From DASRCB01 sp035653295 (GTDB taxonomy: Bacteria > Acidobacteriota > Terriglobia > Bryobacterales > Bryobacteraceae), in assembly GCA_035653295.1 (NCBI GenBank), contig DASRCB010000259.1, positions 1-13,786 of the forward strand: a stretch of DNA of 13,786 nt, written 5' to 3'. The notes below the pieces were generated by a model. That model made no database searches, was not told where the DNA came from, and saw only the letters and a program-made list of their open reading frames with translations. Shown one piece after another: positions 11,428-13,786 of this stretch. Each line of letters opens with the position of its first letter. The first letter of the stretch is position 1. Both the position numbers and the translations under genes were made by a program.

Positions 11428-13786
11428 ATGGCGCTGGCGCCCTCCACGCGCGTGGGCCCGTACGAGATCGTCTGTCTCATCGGGGAAGGCGGTATGGGCG
11501 AAGTGTACAAAGCCCTGGACACGCGTCTCGATCGCTTTGTCGCCATCAAGTTTTCGCAGGAGCGCTTCAGCGAACGGTTCCTCCGCGAGGCCCGCGCCAT
11601 CGCGGCGCTGAACCATCCCAACATCTGCCAGATTCACGATATCGGCCCCGATTACCTGGTAATGGAGCATGTCGAAGGCTCCCCTCCCGGGCCGGTGGAC
11701 AGCAATCGCCGGCTGCTCGATATCGCGGTGCAGATCGCCGACGGGCTCGCGGCCGCGCACGCTCTCGGCTTCGTGCACCGCGACCTGAAGCCCGATAACA
11801 TCCTCATCACCCATGACGGCCGGGTGAAGATTCTGGATTTCGGAGTAACGAAGCACCTCTCGTCGGGAACCGGCGCCGTTACTGCGTCCATGACGTCCAC
11901 TGCCCCCGGCCGGGTTGTGGGGACCGCGGCATGGATGAGTCCGGAGCAGGCCCGCGGCGAAACAGTGGATGCGCGCAGCGATCAGTTCTCGTTCGGGCTG
12001 GTGCTGTACGAAATGGCTGCGGGCCATCACCCGTTGCAGCGCTCCAGCGCGGCGGAGACGATGGCAGCCATCATTCGCGAAGAACCGCCGCCGCTGCCGA
12101 CGACGGTTCCCGTGCCCATGCGGTGGGTCATCGAGCGCTGCCTGGCCAAAGACCCGGCCGACCGTTACGAGAGCACGCGCGACCTGTACTGCGAGCTGCG
12201 CACCATGCGCGATCACCTGTCCGAAGCGTCCGTGCGCACGGTGTCGGCAGGGCCGCATCGACTGACGCGGCGGGCGTGGCTGATGACCAGCGGTATCGGC
12301 GCCGCGCTGGCGGCGGGAGCGGCCGGTGGCGCGCTGTGGGAGCGTTCCCGGATCGGGAGCGCGCGCTTGTGGTCCGGCGTCGTGCTGGGCGGTCCGCGCG
12401 TGGCTTTGGGTCCGCGCATTTCGCCGGATGGGCAGTTGCTCGCATTCGTGGCCATGGTCGACGGCCAGACGCAGGTGGCGGTGATGAAGCCCGACGCCGG
12501 CAGTTGGATGGTGCTCACCAGTCAGGTTGACGGCGGATCGGTGCTGAACCTTGCGTGGGCCCCGGATGGCGCGCACATCTATTTTGATCGCTACTGGGAC
12601 AAGCCGCGCGGCGTGTACATGGTCCCCCCACTCGGCGGCGAGCCGATCCTCGTGCTGGAGAACGCTGCGGCGCCGCTGCCGCTGCCGGACGGCAGCCTGG
12701 TGGTGCTTCGAGCGGGCGCCGGTCTGCGGGACCAGATGTATCGCTTCTGGCCCGAGTCCGGGCGTTTGCAATCACTGCCGGCCTATGTCGCGTTTTGGCG
12801 TCTCACCGGAGCGTTGCGGGCCACCCCCGACGGGCGGAACGTCATTTTTCTGCGCACCTACGCCGGAGACGGCGCGACCGCCGCGCCTACCCTCTGCGCT
12901 CTCGAGCTCGCCAGCGGGCGCGTGCGGGCGCTGACGCCCAGCTTCCAAATCAGCCACGCCGAATCGGAAGTGTTGTCGGTAGCGATGACGCCGGATGGAA
13001 GATCTGTTCTTTTCGGGCAGCACCTGGAAGATAACTGGCGTGTCACATCGGCTCCCCTCGATGGCGGCGGAAACAGCCGCGTGCTGCTGTCACTGCCCGC
13101 GGCGTCCGCGCTTTGGCACATGGATATGCCCAGCGAGGGAACTCTGTACCTGGATCAGGTGGCCCGGCCCATGTCGCTTCTGCACATGGCTGGGAACGGA
13201 GGCGTGCCGGACGTCACCCCGTTTCCACAGGTTGCGATGCAGAGCTTTGTCCCGCTGGAAGACGGGCGCGTGCTTTTCACGGCCCTCGAATCCGGCCGGC
13301 GGCGGCTGATGCTGGCGCGTCCGGGCGGGGAGCCACGGCGATTCCTGCCGATCGACGACGAGAATGGCGCCCCGTTCTCGCGAATCGGGGCGGACGGCGT
13401 CGCTTTTCTGACGGGAGGCGCCGCAAGGCCGCGGGTGGCCATTGCGTCTCTGAGAGACGGGCGCATCCTGCGCCAACTCCCGTTCGATGCGGCTGAGGTG
13501 CGCAGCCTGAGCGCGTCGCCCGATGGCGGCGCGATCTACTATGCGGCGGGCAACGATGTCTGGCGTGCGCCCAGCGACGGATCGGCTCCGCCGCGGCGCA
13601 TCATCGAGGGCAGTTACGTCGCCGCTGACCCCGGTGGACGCTTCCTGTATGTGAAGCAGCTGAGCGCGAACCCCATTCGCATCCTTCGCGTTCCGCTGGA
13701 CGGCGCGGCGCCGGAGGCGATTCACGTGCCCGGCGATTTGCGCCTCACCATCCAGGACTTCTCGCCGGGCGCGATCGACGCACGCG
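11428..13786 (+). CDS. Membrane Ser/Thr protein kinase with C-terminal TolB/WD40-like propeller (3' end outside window)
   Basis: 786 codons are visible with no stop before the window ends. The N-terminal kinase domain (12 to about 265) has the glycine loop IGEGGMGEVYKA (18-29), AIK (Lys41), Glu54 in helix C, HRDLKPDN (His117, Asp119, Lys121, Asn124), DFG (137-139), GTAAWMSPEQ (165-174) and Arg247. All catalytic residues are present, so it should be active and belongs to the PknB-like (Hanks-type) class. One hydrophobic helix (about 286-303) crosses the membrane, preceded by TRRAW. The remainder carries repeats of the form SPDGQLLAF, APDGAHIYF, TPDGRNVIF, TPDGRSVLF and SPDGGAIYY, a TolB/WD40-like beta-propeller expected to sense something in the periplasm. 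This fusion is common in Acidobacteria. Start ATG at 11428 with a weak GCAGG upstream; TAGAAT at 11402-11407 could be a -10. Confidence 0.92.
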   Translation, partial: MALAPSTRVGPYEIVCLIGEGGMGEVYKALDTRLDRFVAIKFSQERFSERFLREARAIAALNHPNICQIHDIGPDYLVMEHVEGSPPGPVDSNRRLLDIAVQIADGLAAAHALGFVHRDLKPDNILITHDGRVKILDFGVTKHLSSGTGAVTASMTSTAPGRVVGTAAWMSPEQARGETVDARSDQFSFGLVLYEMAAGHHPLQRSSAAETMAAIIREEPPPLPTTVPVPMRWVIERCLAKDPADRYESTRDLYCELRTMRDHLSEASVRTVSAGPHRLTRRAWLMTSGIGAALAAGAAGGALWERSRIGSARLWSGVVLGGPRVALGPRISPDGQLLAFVAMVDGQTQVAVMKPDAGSWMVLTSQVDGGSVLNLAWAPDGAHIYFDRYWDKPRGVYMVPPLGGEPILVLENAAAPLPLPDGSLVVLRAGAGLRDQMYRFWPESGRLQSLPAYVAFWRLTGALRATPDGRNVIFLRTYAGDGATAAPTLCALELASGRVRALTPSFQISHAESEVLSVAMTPDGRSVLFGQHLEDNWRVTSAPLDGGGNSRVLLSLPAASALWHMDMPSEGTLYLDQVARPMSLLHMAGNGGVPDVTPFPQVAMQSFVPLEDGRVLFTALESGRRRLMLARPGGEPRRFLPIDDENGAPFSRIGADGVAFLTGGAARPRVAIASLRDGRILRQLPFDAAEVRSLSASPDGGAIYYAAGNDVWRAPSDGSAPPRRIIEGSYVAADPGGRFLYVKQLSANPIRILRVPLDGAAPEAIHVPGDLRLTIQDFSPGAIDAR

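Noticed and set aside
11407..12771. A 454-aa minus-strand frame opposite the kinase
   Set aside because: Histidine/arginine-rich shadow of a GC-rich gene; the plus strand encodes a kinase with all catalytic residues.

Overview
The window looks like chromosomal DNA of a high-GC acidobacterium, probably of the Solibacter/Bryobacter type (class Solibacteres/Terriglobia). This is inferred from gene content, not from a marker gene. The indicators are a large Oar-like TonB-dependent receptor with an N-terminal carboxypeptidase-regulatory-like domain, a Ser/Thr kinase fused to a TolB/WD40-like propeller, an exported aldose 1-epimerase, an ECF sigma factor with a tiny two-helix membrane partner, VapBC remnants, and a long radical SAM enzyme resembling the tetraether/membrane-spanning lipid synthases.

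Layout. At 136-3342 (minus) is the receptor, ended by a 14-bp hairpin at 56-89. At 3489-4658 (minus) is a membrane-anchored N-acetylmuramoyl-L-alanine amidase; a perfect 10-bp-arm palindrome lies between it and the receptor. Divergent from the amidase, 4799-5923 (plus) is galM. Between galM and the next gene (5924-6269) lies a decayed vapBC module: an antitoxin without its N-terminus, then the first ~25 codons of a PIN toxin. At 6270-8387 (minus) is the 705-aa radical SAM enzyme, with a strong terminator at 6213-6243. Upstream on the same strand is an ECF sigma factor (8961-9449) overlapping by one base with a 98-aa two-helix membrane protein (8665-8961). Divergent from the sigma gene are a three-helix membrane protein (9537-10037, DUF6249-like) and a 67-aa soluble protein (10088-10291), followed by a strong terminator at 10334-10381. 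Then come a secreted TPR protein (10394-11362) and the start of a membrane Ser/Thr kinase with a C-terminal propeller (11428 to the window end, still open).

How it may fit together. Most genes act at the cell envelope: outer-membrane uptake, peptidoglycan cleavage, periplasmic sugar mutarotation, lipid modification, and envelope signalling through the sigma factor and kinase. The point of greatest interest is the radical SAM enzyme. Its N-terminal CxxC...CxxHG metal site, CX3CX2C radical SAM motif, central CxCx3C motif and C-terminal cysteines match the architecture of the archaeal tetraether synthase (MJ0619/Tes) family. In an acidobacterium this makes it a candidate for joining lipid tails into iso-diabolic acid or branched GDGT membrane-spanning lipids. 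The ECF sigma gene and the divergent membrane-protein gene share an inverted repeat whose two halves each read as an ECF-type promoter, placed so that both messages would be almost leaderless.

I see no rRNA, tRNA, CRISPR array or transposase.
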